Assembly: GCF_000518645.1 (NCBI RefSeq)
Contig: NZ_JADZ01000011.1
Coordinates: 1-64,000 of the forward strand
DNA length: 64,000 bases
Source: Curvibacter gracilis ATCC BAA-807
Lineage (GTDB): Bacteria > Pseudomonadota > Gammaproteobacteria > Burkholderiales > Burkholderiaceae_C
Reading direction: 5' to 3'
This document shows positions 46,920 to 57,227 of this stretch, piece after piece. Position numbers and translations under genes: made by a program. The notes below the pieces were generated by a model. The model saw only the letters and a list, made by a program, of their open reading frames with translations. It was not told the origin of the DNA and ran no database searches. Numbering within the stretch: position 1 is the first letter of the stretch; each line of letters opens with the position of its first letter.

Positions 46920-47993
46920 ATGCGCAACGCCCTGCGGGAAATCGCTCTGCCCATCGGCGCCCTTGCGGCGGCGCTGCTGGTGTTCGGCGCACTGGTCTGG
47001 CTGGCCGGTGTGGATCCGTTCGACATGGCCTGGCTGCTCTTCAAAGGGGCCTTCGGTGATGCCTTCTCATGGCAGAACACCCTGCAACGGGCGGCCCCGC
47101 TGATGCTGACCGCGTTGTGCGTGGCCCTGCCGGCCCAGGCCGGCCTGGTGGTGATCGGGGGCGAAGGCGCCCTGGTGCTGGGCGGCCTGGCCTGTGCCGC
47201 CGCGGCCACCCAGCTGCCCCTGCCGGCCAACCTGGCCGGCAGCGTGCTGGCCTGCGTGGCCGGCGCCCTGGCCGGGGCGCTGTGGGTGATGCTGGCAGGC
47301 GCGCTGCGCCAGGTCCGGGGCATCAATGAGACCATCAGCAGCCTGTTGCTGGCCTATGTGGCCATCGGGCTGTTCAAGCACCTGGTCGAAGGGCCGCTGC
47401 GCGACCCGGCCAGCCTGAACAAGCCGTCCACCCTGTCGCTGCCCGAAGGCCTGCGCATCGGTGGCATCGCGGGCTCCGATGTGCACTGGGGCCTGGTGCT
47501 GGGCGTGCTGGCCTGCTTGCTGCTGGGCGGCTGGCTGCGCCTGACCGCCTCGGGCTTTGCGCTGCGGGTGGTGGGCGGCAACCTGCGCACGGCCCAGCTC
47601 ATGGGCCTGCCGGCCACCCGCCTGGTGCTGCTGGCCTGCGCCCTCGGGGGCGCCTGCGCCGGCCTGGCCGGCGCGGTCGAGGTGGCCGCCGTGCACACCA
47701 ATGCCAATGCCTCGCTGATCGCGGCCTACGGCTACGCGGGCATCCTGGTCTCGTTCATTGCGCGTCACCAGCCCCTGGCCATCGTGCCGGTGGCCATCCT
47801 GTTCGGCGGCTTTGGCGCGGCCGGCAGCCTGCTGCAACGCCGCCTCGGCCTGCCCGACGCCTCGGTGCTGGTGCTGCAGGGCCTGACCTTTGTCTTCATC
47901 CTGGCCAGCGAGGCCCTGCGCCAGGGCGACCCGGCGGCGCTGTGGCGCCGCCTGTGGCCGGCCCGTCCCGCTTTGAAGGAGTCCAGCCCATGA
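46920..47993 (+). CDS. BMP-type ABC transporter permease
   Basis: A 357-residue permease of the branched-chain/BMP class with about ten hydrophobic segments. PAQAGLVVIGGEGALVLGGLACAAAAT and the GINETISSLLLAYVAIGLFKHLVEG block match the YufP/NupP-like permeases that pair with BMP binding proteins. It lies 21 bp after the binding-protein stop, and the next permease gene overlaps its stop by ATGA. Confidence 0.9.
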   Translation: MRNALREIALPIGALAAALLVFGALVWLAGVDPFDMAWLLFKGAFGDAFSWQNTLQRAAPLMLTALCVALPAQAGLVVIGGEGALVLGGLACAAAATQLPLPANLAGSVLACVAGALAGALWVMLAGALRQVRGINETISSLLLAYVAIGLFKHLVEGPLRDPASLNKPSTLSLPEGLRIGGIAGSDVHWGLVLGVLACLLLGGWLRLTASGFALRVVGGNLRTAQLMGLPATRLVLLACALGGACAGLAGAVEVAAVHTNANASLIAAYGYAGILVSFIARHQPLAIVPVAILFGGFGAAGSLLQRRLGLPDASVLVLQGLTFVFILASEALRQGDPAALWRRLWPARPALKESSP

Positions 47994-48907
47994 GCGCCGA
48001 TCAATGGATCACCCTGCTGGCCGCCATCGTGGGCGGGGCCTTGCGTGTGGGCGCGCCTTTTCTGTTCGTGAGCCTGGGCGAGTGCCTGACCGAGAAGTCG
48101 GGCCGCATCAACCTGGGCCTGGAGGGCGTGCTGGTGCTGTCGGCCATGGCCTCGTTCGGTGGCGCCTACCTCAGCGGTTCGCCCTGGGTGGGGGTGCTGT
48201 GCGGGGCCCTGGCGGGCGCGGCCCTGGCCAGCCTGCATGCGGGCCTGTGCAGCCTGCCCGGTGTCAATGACGTGGCCACCGGCATCGCCCTGATGCTGCT
48301 CGGCACCGGCCTGGCCTTCTACCTGGGCAAGCCCCTGATCCAGCCGCAGGCGCCGCAGCTGCCCGCCCTGGCGCTGGGCCAATGGAGCAGCAGCCCCGCC
48401 GTGCAGGCCGCCTTGCAGGTGAATGCCCTGCTGCCGCTGGGCCTGGTGCTGGCCGGCCTGATGAGCTGGGCCTTTGCCAACACCCGCCTGGGCCTGCTGG
48501 TGCGCCTGGCGGGCGATTCGGCCGATGCCGCTCGGGCCCTGGGCTATTCCGTGGGCGGCATCCGCTGGGCGGCCACGGCCGGCGGGGGGCTGATCGCCGG
48601 CCTGGGCGGCGCCTCGCTCACGCTGTTCTACCCGGGCAGCTGGAACGAGGGCATCTCCAGCGGCCAGGGCCTGATCGCCGTGGCCCTGGTGATCTTTGCC
48701 CGCTGGAGCCCGCTGCGCTGCGTGGGGGCTGCCGCCCTGTTCGGCGGCGCCGGCGCCATCGGCCCGGCCCTGCAGTCGGTGGGCATCGGCTGGGGCTACC
48801 ACCTGTTCAACACCGTGCCCTATGTGCTGACCCTGCTGATCCTGGTGATCACCTGCCGCCCCGGCAGCGTGGCCGCCGGCAGCCCGGGTGAATTGTCGTC
48901 ACGCTGA
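47990..48907 (+). CDS. BMP-type ABC transporter permease
   Basis: A 305-residue second permease (YufQ/NupQ-like). [35 protein letters not shown] is the family signature, and the ending [18 protein letters not shown] is typical. Together with the preceding permease it should form the heterodimeric channel for the BMP ligand. It ends 25 bp before the biuret hydrolase-like gene. Confidence 0.9.
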   Translation: MSADQWITLLAAIVGGALRVGAPFLFVSLGECLTEKSGRINLGLEGVLVLSAMASFGGAYLSGSPWVGVLCGALAGAALASLHAGLCSLPGVNDVATGIALMLLGTGLAFYLGKPLIQPQAPQLPALALGQWSSSPAVQAALQVNALLPLGLVLAGLMSWAFANTRLGLLVRLAGDSADAARALGYSVGGIRWAATAGGGLIAGLGGASLTLFYPGSWNEGISSGQGLIAVALVIFARWSPLRCVGAAALFGGAGAIGPALQSVGIGWGYHLFNTVPYVLTLLILVITCRPGSVAAGSPGELSSR

Positions 48908-48932
48908 CCCCTTGATCGGAGCCTCTCTCGCC

Positions 48933-49661
48933 ATGAGCCCCCTCCTTCCCACACCGACCGAACTCCACGTCGACGCCCAGCCCTATGCCTGGCCCTGGAA
49001 CGGCGCCCTGCGCGCCGACAACACCGCCCTGATCGTGATCGACATGCAGACCGACTTCTGCGGCCCCGGCGGCTATGTCGACGTGATGGGCTACGACATC
49101 TCGCTCACCCGGGCCCCCATCCAGCCCCTGCGCCAGGTGCTGGCCCGGCTGCGCGCGCTGGGCTTTCTGGTGATCCACACCCGGGAGGGCCACCGCCCCG
49201 ACCTGTCGGACCTGCCCGCCAACAAGCGCTGGCGCTCGCGCCAGATCGGCCGCGACGGCCTGGGCATCGGCGACGCCGGCCCCTGCGGCCGCATCCTGGT
49301 GCGCGGCGAGCCCGGCTGGGAGATCATCCCCGAGCTGGCCCCGCTGCCCGGCGAGCTGGTGATCGACAAGCCCGGCAAGGGCTCGTTCTACGCCACCGAC
49401 CTGGACATGGTGCTGCGCCTGGCCGGCATCGAGAACCTGATCCTGGGCGGCATCACCACCGATGTCTGCGTGCACACCACGATGCGCGACGCCAACGACC
49501 GGGGCTTCGAGTGCCTGCTGCTGTCCGACGGCACGGCCGCCACCGACCCGGCCAACCACCAGGCCGCCCTCAACATGATCACCATGCAGGGGGGCGTGTT
49601 CGGCGCCCACGCCAGCTCGGATCAGCTGCTGGAGGCCCTGTCGGGGCTTTCATCCATCTAG
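48933..49661 (+). CDS. biuH: Biuret hydrolase-like isochorismatase-fold amidohydrolase (BiuH)
   Basis: A 242-residue cysteine hydrolase. The catalytic triad is Asp37 (VIDMQTDF), Lys146 ([10 protein letters not shown]) and Cys179 (TTDVC), and Gln219 follows. As I recall the characterised Rhizobium BiuH, its residues are Asp36, Lys142, Cys175 and Gln215; the constant +4 offset for the last three supports orthology. [19 protein letters not shown] and the [11 protein letters not shown] block fit this subgroup rather than RutB. It should hydrolyse biuret to allophanate and ammonia, feeding AtzF. It lies between the BMP permeases and their ATPase. Confidence 0.82.
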   Translation: MSPLLPTPTELHVDAQPYAWPWNGALRADNTALIVIDMQTDFCGPGGYVDVMGYDISLTRAPIQPLRQVLARLRALGFLVIHTREGHRPDLSDLPANKRWRSRQIGRDGLGIGDAGPCGRILVRGEPGWEIIPELAPLPGELVIDKPGKGSFYATDLDMVLRLAGIENLILGGITTDVCVHTTMRDANDRGFECLLLSDGTAATDPANHQAALNMITMQGGVFGAHASSDQLLEALSGLSSI

Positions 49662-49676
49662 GCGCAGGAGCCCACC

Positions 49677-51320
<1,644 letters not shown>

Positions 51321-51379
51321 GGCGCCGCCAGCCAAGCATCCTCCCGCCACCCTGCCCCCCACCTCTGCACGGAGCCCCC

Positions 51380-52066
51380 ATGAGCACCCTCACCCTGGCC
51401 GCCCGCCCCTTCGACTATGTGTTCGACCCGGCCCACACCGCCCTGCTGATCATCGACATGCAACGCGACTTCGTGGAGCCCGGGGGCTTTGGCGAGTCGC
51501 TGGGCAACGACGTGAGCCTGTTGCAGGCCATCGTGCCGGCCTGCCAGGCCGTGCTGCAGGCCTGGCGCGCGCTCGGCGGCTGCGTGGTGCACACGCGGGA
51601 AGCGCACCGCCCCGACCTCAGCGACTGCCCGCCGGCCAAGCGCCTGCGCGGCCAGCCCCGCCTGCGCATCGGCGACCCGGGGCCGATGGGGCGCATCCTG
51701 GTGGCCGGCGAGCCCGGCAACCAGATCATCCCCGAACTGGCCCCACAGCCCGGCGAGATCGAGATCGACAAACCCGGCAAGGGGGCTTTTTACGCCACCG
51801 GCCTGCATGAGTTGCTGCAGCAACGCGGCATCAGCCATCTGATCGTGATGGGGGTGACCACCGAGGTCTGCGTGCAGACCAGCCTGCGCGAGGCCAACGA
51901 CCGCGGCTACGACTGCCTGCTGCTGGAAGACTGCACCGAGAGCTACTTTGCCGCCTTCAAGGCGGCCACGTTGGAGATGGTGAGCGCCCAGGGCGCCATC
52001 GTGGGCTGGGTGGCGCCCAGCTCCGCCTTGCTGGGCCTGCTGCGTCTGCAGGCGCCGGCCGCCTGA
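51380..52066 (+). CDS. Second isochorismatase-fold amidohydrolase (triuret hydrolase/RutB-like)
   Basis: A 228-residue cysteine hydrolase with the triad Asp26 (IIDMQRDF), Lys131 ([10 protein letters not shown]) and Cys164 (TTEVC) and a Gln204 (AQGAIVGWV). It shares [13 protein letters not shown] and [11 protein letters not shown] with the BiuH-like protein but has the ECTESYF-type segment (LEDCTESYF) of RutB, triuret hydrolase and related ureide amidases. It may act on triuret, carboxybiuret or ureidoacrylate; I cannot assign one. It lies 59 bp after the ABC ATPase gene and 12 bp before the GntR regulator. Confidence 0.78.
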   Translation: MSTLTLAARPFDYVFDPAHTALLIIDMQRDFVEPGGFGESLGNDVSLLQAIVPACQAVLQAWRALGGCVVHTREAHRPDLSDCPPAKRLRGQPRLRIGDPGPMGRILVAGEPGNQIIPELAPQPGEIEIDKPGKGAFYATGLHELLQQRGISHLIVMGVTTEVCVQTSLREANDRGYDCLLLEDCTESYFAAFKAATLEMVSAQGAIVGWVAPSSALLGLLRLQAPAA

Positions 52067-52078
52067 TACAGTCCTGCC

Positions 52079-52807
52079 GTGCACACCACAGGTCAACAGA
52101 TTCCCCGCGCCGCGCGCGCTCCCGCCCGGCGTTCGCGCGCCGACGATGTCTACGATCAGCTCAAGGCCGACATCGCCGGCTTCCAGCTGGTGCCCGGCGA
52201 CCGCTTTTCCGAAAACGAGCTCTGCGACCGCCTGCAGGTGTCGCGCACGCCGGTGCGCCAGGCCCTGGTGCGCCTGCAGCAGGAGGGCTATGTCGAGGTG
52301 CAGTTTCGCAGCGGCTGGCGGGTGCTGCCCTTTGATTTCGAGCAGTTCGAGCAGCTCTACGACCTGCGCCAGGTGCTGGAATCGACCGCCGTGCAGCGCC
52401 TGTGCTCGGGCGACGAGAAGGTGGACCAGGCGCTGCTGCGCCAGCTCGAGGCCATCTGGCTGGTGCCCGAGGCCGAACGCAGCCACGACGGCACCGAGGT
52501 GTCACGCTGGGACGAAGGCTTTCACTGCGCGCTGGTCGAGGCCGCCGGCAACCGGGAGATGGCCCGCGTGCACCGCGAGGTGACCGAGCGCATCCGCATC
52601 ATCCGCCGCCTGGACTTCACCAAGCAGGACCGCATCGCCGCCACCTACGAAGAGCACGGCAAGATCCTGAGCGCCATCCGCTCGCACCGCAGCGACCAGG
52701 CCGTGATGCTGTTGCGCGCCCACATCCAGACCAGCCAGGCCGAGGTGCGCAAGATCACGCTGCACCAGGTGCATCTGGCCCGCGCCGCGTCAACACCACC
52801 GGGCTGA
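52079..52807 (+). CDS. GntR-family (FCD domain) transcriptional regulator
   Basis: A 242-residue FadR-type regulator with a GTG start. The winged helix (DDVYDQLKADIAGFQLVPGDRFSENELCDRLQVSRTPVRQALVRLQQEGYV) is at residues about 22-75 and the FCD ligand domain covers about 90-230, with the metal-binding pattern DEGFHCALVEAAGN and the later EEHGKILSAIRSHRSDQAVMLLRAHI. As the last gene of the plus-strand ureide locus it probably controls these genes in response to a ureide. Its stop lies inside the inverted repeat at 52801-52836. Confidence 0.9.
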   Translation: MHTTGQQIPRAARAPARRSRADDVYDQLKADIAGFQLVPGDRFSENELCDRLQVSRTPVRQALVRLQQEGYVEVQFRSGWRVLPFDFEQFEQLYDLRQVLESTAVQRLCSGDEKVDQALLRQLEAIWLVPEAERSHDGTEVSRWDEGFHCALVEAAGNREMARVHREVTERIRIIRRLDFTKQDRIAATYEEHGKILSAIRSHRSDQAVMLLRAHIQTSQAEVRKITLHQVHLARAASTPPG

Positions 52808-52836
52808 GCCCTGTTGACGGTGTGAGGGCTCAGCCC
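52801..52836. terminator. 11-bp inverted repeat between convergent gntR and FIST genes
   Basis: GGGCTGAGCCC (52801-52811) and GGGCTCAGCCC (52826-52836) pair perfectly around 14 bases and contain the stop codons of both convergent genes. It is the right place for a bidirectional terminator, but no T-run follows either arm. Confidence 0.6.
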
Positions 52837-53972
52837 AGGGCCACCAGGCAGGCATTGTGGAAGCGCGGCAGGCGCGGCAGGCCCACGGCGGCCAGGGTGT
52901 CGATCTCGCCCAGGGTCAGGGCCCCGCTCAGATCGGCCTGCCCGCTTTGCTGCTGCAGGGCCTGCAGCTCCTGCAAGGCCTGCTCACCGAGGTGCATGCG
53001 CCGCCCCGCGCAGTAGAAGTGCAGCCAGCGGCGGGTGGCCGCGCTGCCCTGACGTTCGGCCACGAAGGTGGCCAGTTCGCTCACCGCCGTGCCCTGCCCA
53101 CCCTCGGGCGCACGCAGCAGGCGCATCAAGGTGTTGGGCGGAATCTCGCCCACGCAGATCAGCGAGCCGTCTTCGCCCAGCGCCACCGGGATGCGCACCA
53201 GCACATCGACCATCGTCACCAGGCCGAAGGGGAAATGCACCGCGTAGTCGTAGAAGTTCTCGCGGGTCAGGTGCACGCCGTACTCTTCGAGGATCAATTG
53301 CTGGTACACGTCAAAGGCCGGCCGGTGGTCGATGGTGTCGATGCGGTTGCCCTGGCCCGTGGTGGCGGTCATCAGCGCACGGCTGACCGGGTAGCCATGG
53401 CGGGTCAGCGCGTCCACCGCCGGGGGCAGCAGCAGGCTGATCACGCCCATGCCGGCCTGCCGCTCGGCATCGAACAGGCAGGCCATGGGCTGGAAGGTTT
53501 CGCTGCCCGCATTCACCCCCGAATAGCGCACCGGCTGTTCCAGCGCCATGTGGAGCTCGTCCACCAGCGAGCCCACGTCGGGCAGCATGCCGTCGAAGAT
53601 CATGAAGAGCAGCGGCTCGGCACCGGGCGCCACGGGCTGGGTGGCCTGCATGAAGCGCACGGCCTCGTGCCAGGCCTCGCGCCCCGCAGCATCGAGCACG
53701 GGCTGGAACAGCCAGGGGGGCATGGGGGCCAGGCACAGCAGCAGCACCTGGTCGGTGACAAATCCCTGGGCGGTGAACAGGCTGGGGAACACCGCCCCCA
53801 GCAGCGGCACGCCGCGCTCACGGCACGCGGCCTGAAGGCTGGGCACCCGCTCGGCCAAGGCCTCGGGCACCAGGGCCAGCACGCCCATGTCAGGCCAACG
53901 GGTCTGCCAGGCCGAGAGCGTGGCGGACAGGTCTTGGAGATCGGCTGGGATCAGGTGCTGGGCGGCAAACAT
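52830..53972 (-). CDS. FIST-domain sensory protein
   Basis: A 380-residue protein with FIST_N (about residues 20-215) and FIST_C (about 220-365) domains, predicted small-ligand sensors often coupled to chemotaxis or c-di-GMP output. LLLPPAVDALTRHGYPVSRALMTATTGQGNRID and HFPFGLVTMVDVLVRIPVALGEDGSLICVGEIPPNTLMRLL are typical. No output domain is attached, so it must signal through another protein. The ATG at 53972 is used; a GTG at 53978 is also possible. It is the last gene of the minus-strand catabolic directon. FIST domains have been proposed to bind amino-acid-like molecules. Confidence 0.82.
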   Translation of the reverse strand: MFAAQHLIPADLQDLSATLSAWQTRWPDMGVLALVPEALAERVPSLQAACRERGVPLLGAVFPSLFTAQGFVTDQVLLLCLAPMPPWLFQPVLDAAGREAWHEAVRFMQATQPVAPGAEPLLFMIFDGMLPDVGSLVDELHMALEQPVRYSGVNAGSETFQPMACLFDAERQAGMGVISLLLPPAVDALTRHGYPVSRALMTATTGQGNRIDTIDHRPAFDVYQQLILEEYGVHLTRENFYDYAVHFPFGLVTMVDVLVRIPVALGEDGSLICVGEIPPNTLMRLLRAPEGGQGTAVSELATFVAERQGSAATRRWLHFYCAGRRMHLGEQALQELQALQQQSGQADLSGALTLGEIDTLAAVGLPRLPRFHNACLVALG

Positions 53973-54037
53973 GGGCACGGCGAGGTTCTGGCGGAACGCC
54001 CATTCTCACACGTCGCCCGGCCCTTGACGGGGTTCCG

Positions 54038-55399
54038 TCACATGACAGACGCCTGCCAGCTGCGCAGCTTGCCGGGGTTGAGCAGGCCTTGCGGGTCGAA
54101 GCGCCGCTTCATGTCCAGCACGCCCTCGGCCAGCTTGCCGGCCTGCTTGCCGTCTTCCACCACGAACACATGCGGGTTGTTGATGAACACGCCGTGGTCG
54201 CGGTAGATCTGCATGATGGCGTTGAGGCGCTCCTCGGTGCTGTAGCGGATGATCTGCAGCCCGCTGCAGGTGAACACGCCCTCCTTGGTGCGCAAGAACT
54301 CCAGGTGCGTCATCACCTCGCCGGACAGAACCTCCTCCAGCGCCAACACCTGGGCCAGGTGGCGGCTGGGGTCGAAGCCGCTCTGGATGTAGGTCAGGCC
54401 CTTGTCCACCTTGAGCGCGTGCAAGGTGCTGTGGTTCCAGGTGTACTCCAGCAGGGTGCGGTGGCTGTCGGCCACCTCGTCCGCGGTCTTGCGGTAGCTG
54501 ATGCGCCCGCCGTGGCGCGCCAGCAGGGCCTGCATGCCGACCTCGGCCGCCGGCGCCAGGATCAGCAGCACGGCGTGGCTGCCGGTGGGCAGGTGCTCGG
54601 CCAGATTGACGAAGTAGTCGGGGATGGGCGCGCCCAGAAAACACACCTCTTTCTTGAGCAGGCCCGGGGCGGCGCCGAATTCGCTGGCAAAGCGCAGCCC
54701 GGCCTCGAAATCCTCGAACACCGCGATGCACTCCAGCCAGGGCGTGGCCGGGGCCAGGGCCACCTCCAGCTCCAGCACGATGCCGTTGGTGCCGTAGGTG
54801 TGGTGCAGCAGCATGGCGTCTTCGCCGCGCAGCTCGGTGATCTGCGGCTCGGCTTCGACCGACATCACCCGCACCCCCAGCACATTGCCGCTGGCGGCCA
54901 GCGGGCCCCAGGTGATGGAACCGGCCCCGCCAAAGCCGCCACCGAACAGGCCGCCCAGGGTGGCGCTGCGGTAGGTGGAGGGCAGCCAGCGCAGCTCCCA
55001 GCCCAGGGGCTGGCTGCGCTGGTCGAAATCAGCCAGGCGGATGCCGGCCTGGGCCCGGCCCACACCGTCGCGGCACCACATGAAGCCGTTGTAGGCGCTC
55101 AGGTCCAGCACCACGCCGCCCGCCAGCGGTGTGCTCTGGCCGTAGTTGCCGGTGCCGCTGCCACGCACCGTGATGGGCACGCCCTGGCGCGCGCACAGCG
55201 ACACCACCTGCCGGATCTCGTCTTCGGTGCGCGGGCGCACCACCACCTCGCCCACCTTGCCGCCCAGCTCGCGCTTGAGCACGGGGCTGAACCAGGCAAA
55301 GTCCTGCGACAGGCGCGCCACCCGGGAGGGGTCGGTGATCCAGTCGATCTGGGGCAGTTGGTCGGGCAGTTCGGCAGCGGTCAGGCTGGGGGCGGTCAT
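54038..55399 (-). CDS. FAD-binding oxidase (VAO/PCMH family)
   Basis: A 453-residue flavoenzyme of the FAD_binding_4 type (D-lactate/glycolate oxidase fold). The FAD domain contains VVVRPRTEDEIRQVVSLCARQGVPITVRGSGTGNYGQS and a GGLFGGGFGGAGSITWG loop; the C-terminal domain carries the substrate side, with FDPQGLLNPGKLRSW at the end. A His-linked flavin is not obvious: the region GSGTGNYGQ lacks the usual His, so FAD may be non-covalent. It follows the ABC permease after 52 bp in the RutR-type directon, so it is probably the oxidative step of that pathway. The substrate is not known. Confidence 0.87.
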   Translation of the reverse strand: MTAPSLTAAELPDQLPQIDWITDPSRVARLSQDFAWFSPVLKRELGGKVGEVVVRPRTEDEIRQVVSLCARQGVPITVRGSGTGNYGQSTPLAGGVVLDLSAYNGFMWCRDGVGRAQAGIRLADFDQRSQPLGWELRWLPSTYRSATLGGLFGGGFGGAGSITWGPLAASGNVLGVRVMSVEAEPQITELRGEDAMLLHHTYGTNGIVLELEVALAPATPWLECIAVFEDFEAGLRFASEFGAAPGLLKKEVCFLGAPIPDYFVNLAEHLPTGSHAVLLILAPAAEVGMQALLARHGGRISYRKTADEVADSHRTLLEYTWNHSTLHALKVDKGLTYIQSGFDPSRHLAQVLALEEVLSGEVMTHLEFLRTKEGVFTCSGLQIIRYSTEERLNAIMQIYRDHGVFINNPHVFVVEDGKQAGKLAEGVLDMKRRFDPQGLLNPGKLRSWQASVM

Positions 55400-55451
55400 G
55401 GTGGGGTCTCCGGAAAGCTGGGGAGGATCAAAGAGTGCTCAGGGAAGAGGC

Positions 55452-56279
55452 TCACTCGTGGGAGGTCTCGCTGGCATGCCAGCCGCTGAGGGCGCGCCGG
55501 CTCAGCCAGGCCATCAGCGCGAACAGCGCCACCCCGGTGAGCGAGATCAGCAGCAGCGCGGCAAACATGCGCGGGATGTTGAGCTGGAAGCCGGCCTGCA
55601 GGATCTGGTAGGCCAGCCCGGCGCCGGTGCCGCCGGTGCCAGCCACGAACTCGGCCACCACCGCCCCGATCAGGGCCAGGCCGCTGGAGATGCGCAGGCC
55701 GCCAAAGAAGTACGGCAAGGCGCTGGGGATGCGCAGGCGCACCAGCGACTGCCAGCGCGTGGCGTGGTTGAGCCGGAAGTAGTTCTGCAGGTCGGGCTCG
55801 ATGCTGCGCAGGCCCAGCGTGGTGTTGCTGATGATCGGAAACAGCGCCACCAGCGCGGCGCAGATCACCATCGACAGCGTGGCATCGCGCACCCAGATGA
55901 TGATCAGGGGGGCCACCGCCACGATGGGGGTCACCTGCAACAGCACGGCATACGGGAACAAGGCGGTCTCGATCAGGCGGCTCTGCACGAACAGGAAGGA
56001 AATCAGCACGCCCACCACCACCGCCAGGGCGAAGGCCAACAGCGTGATCTTCAGCGTGACCCACAGGGCCAGGCCCAGGGTGGCCCAGTCCTTGATCAGG
56101 GTCTGCAGCATCAGGCCCGGCGAGGGCACCAGGTAGGGGGGCAGCTCCAGCCCGGTGACCAGGCCCTGCCACAGCGCCAGCAGGAACAGGCCCACCAGCA
56201 GCGGGTAGACCACGCGCTGCACCTCGGGGCGGTGCAGCCAGGCCACGGGGGCTTTGGGTGCAGGGGCATGCGGGCTCAT
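55452..56279 (-). CDS. NMT1/THI5-type ABC transporter permease
   Basis: A 275-residue permease of the SsuC/ThiX-like type with six helices. The EAA-type loop is FRLNHATRWQSLVRLRIPSALPYFFGGLRISSGLALIGAVVAEF, at about residues 160-200, and the N-terminal part has YPLLVGLFLLALWQGLV. It overlaps the ATPase gene by 4 bases and forms the membrane part of the transporter whose binding protein is two genes upstream. Confidence 0.9.
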   Translation of the reverse strand: MSPHAPAPKAPVAWLHRPEVQRVVYPLLVGLFLLALWQGLVTGLELPPYLVPSPGLMLQTLIKDWATLGLALWVTLKITLLAFALAVVVGVLISFLFVQSRLIETALFPYAVLLQVTPIVAVAPLIIIWVRDATLSMVICAALVALFPIISNTTLGLRSIEPDLQNYFRLNHATRWQSLVRLRIPSALPYFFGGLRISSGLALIGAVVAEFVAGTGGTGAGLAYQILQAGFQLNIPRMFAALLLISLTGVALFALMAWLSRRALSGWHASETSHE

Positions 56280-57124
56280 GGCTGGGGCTCCTCGGTGCTG
56301 GCGCGCAGCAGGCTGTCCTGCAACTGGCGGGCGTACTGGCTGAACTGGGGTGAGACCATGAAGTCGGCCTGCCGCGGGTGCGGCTCGTCGATGAAGAACT
56401 GCTCCACCACCCGGCCGGGGCGGGCCGCCATCATCACGACGCGGCTGGACAGGAACACCGCCTCATGGATCGAATGGGTGACGAAGATGACCGTGAGCTT
56501 CTTCTTGCGCCACAGCTCCAGCAGGTCGGCATCGAGCTTGTGACGGGTGATCTCGTCGAGGGCGCCGAAGGGCTCGTCCATCAGCAGCAGATCGGGCTCG
56601 GTGACCAGGCCGCGGGCAATCGACACCCGCATCTGCATGCCGCCGGAGAGGGCCCGGGGCAAGGCCCGGTCGAACTTGGACAGGCCCACCAGGGCCAGCA
56701 CCTCGCTCACGCGGGCCTCGGCCTCGGCACGGGGCACGCCGGCCAGGTCCAGGGGCAGGCGCACATTGCTGCGCACGCTGGCCCAGGGCATCAGCGTGGG
56801 CGACTGGAACACAAAAGCCATGCGCCGCCCGGTCTGGGCCAGATCGGCCACGGGCTTGCGCCACAGCAGCAGGCGCCCGTCGCTGGGTTCGAGCAGGCCG
56901 GCCACCATCTTCAGCAAGGTGCTCTTGCCGCAGCCCGAGGGGCCCAGCAGGGTCACGAATTCGCCTTCGCGCAGGCTCAGGTCCACCGGCAGCAAGGCCC
57001 GGGTGCCGTTGGGGTAGATCTTCTCGGCCGACAGGATGTCGACGGCCGGCACCTCGGGCACAGGGGCCAGCTCGAGGACGGGTGGCCGGGGCGCGGAAGG
57101 CAGGTGGCTGGGGTCGGGTTTCAT
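56276..57124 (-). CDS. NMT1/THI5-type ABC transporter ATP-binding protein
   Basis: A 282-residue ATPase (SsuB/ThiZ class). Walker A is GPSGCGKST, the Q loop FVFQSPTLMPWASV, the signature LSGGMQMRVSIARGL and Walker B LLLMDEPFGALDEIT, with the switch His in VTHSIHEA. A Pro-rich, poorly conserved N-terminus covers the first 30 residues. It is coupled by overlap to the permease and lies 100 bp after the binding-protein gene, a gap that holds a 28-bp imperfect tandem duplication. Confidence 0.92.
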   Translation of the reverse strand: MKPDPSHLPSAPRPPVLELAPVPEVPAVDILSAEKIYPNGTRALLPVDLSLREGEFVTLLGPSGCGKSTLLKMVAGLLEPSDGRLLLWRKPVADLAQTGRRMAFVFQSPTLMPWASVRSNVRLPLDLAGVPRAEAEARVSEVLALVGLSKFDRALPRALSGGMQMRVSIARGLVTEPDLLLMDEPFGALDEITRHKLDADLLELWRKKKLTVIFVTHSIHEAVFLSSRVVMMAARPGRVVEQFFIDEPHPRQADFMVSPQFSQYARQLQDSLLRASTEEPQP

Positions 57125-57183
57125 GGCGGGGCTTTCCGGATCGAGGCGGCCTGTGAGCGGGCACAGGCCGCCCTCAGCAAGGG

Positions 57184-57227
57184 CAATGCAGCAGAGTCAC
57201 GGCAGCAGGGTCAATGCAGCAGAGTCA
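57184..57227. repeat. 16-bp direct repeat overlapping the stop of the binding-protein gene
   Basis: CAATGCAGCAGAGTCA occurs at 57184-57199 and again at 57212-57227, with similar flanks (GGCAG), so a 28-bp unit appears tandemly duplicated. The second copy overlaps the TGA stop of the gene at 57225. It may be a small replication-slippage duplication with no function. Confidence 0.7.
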
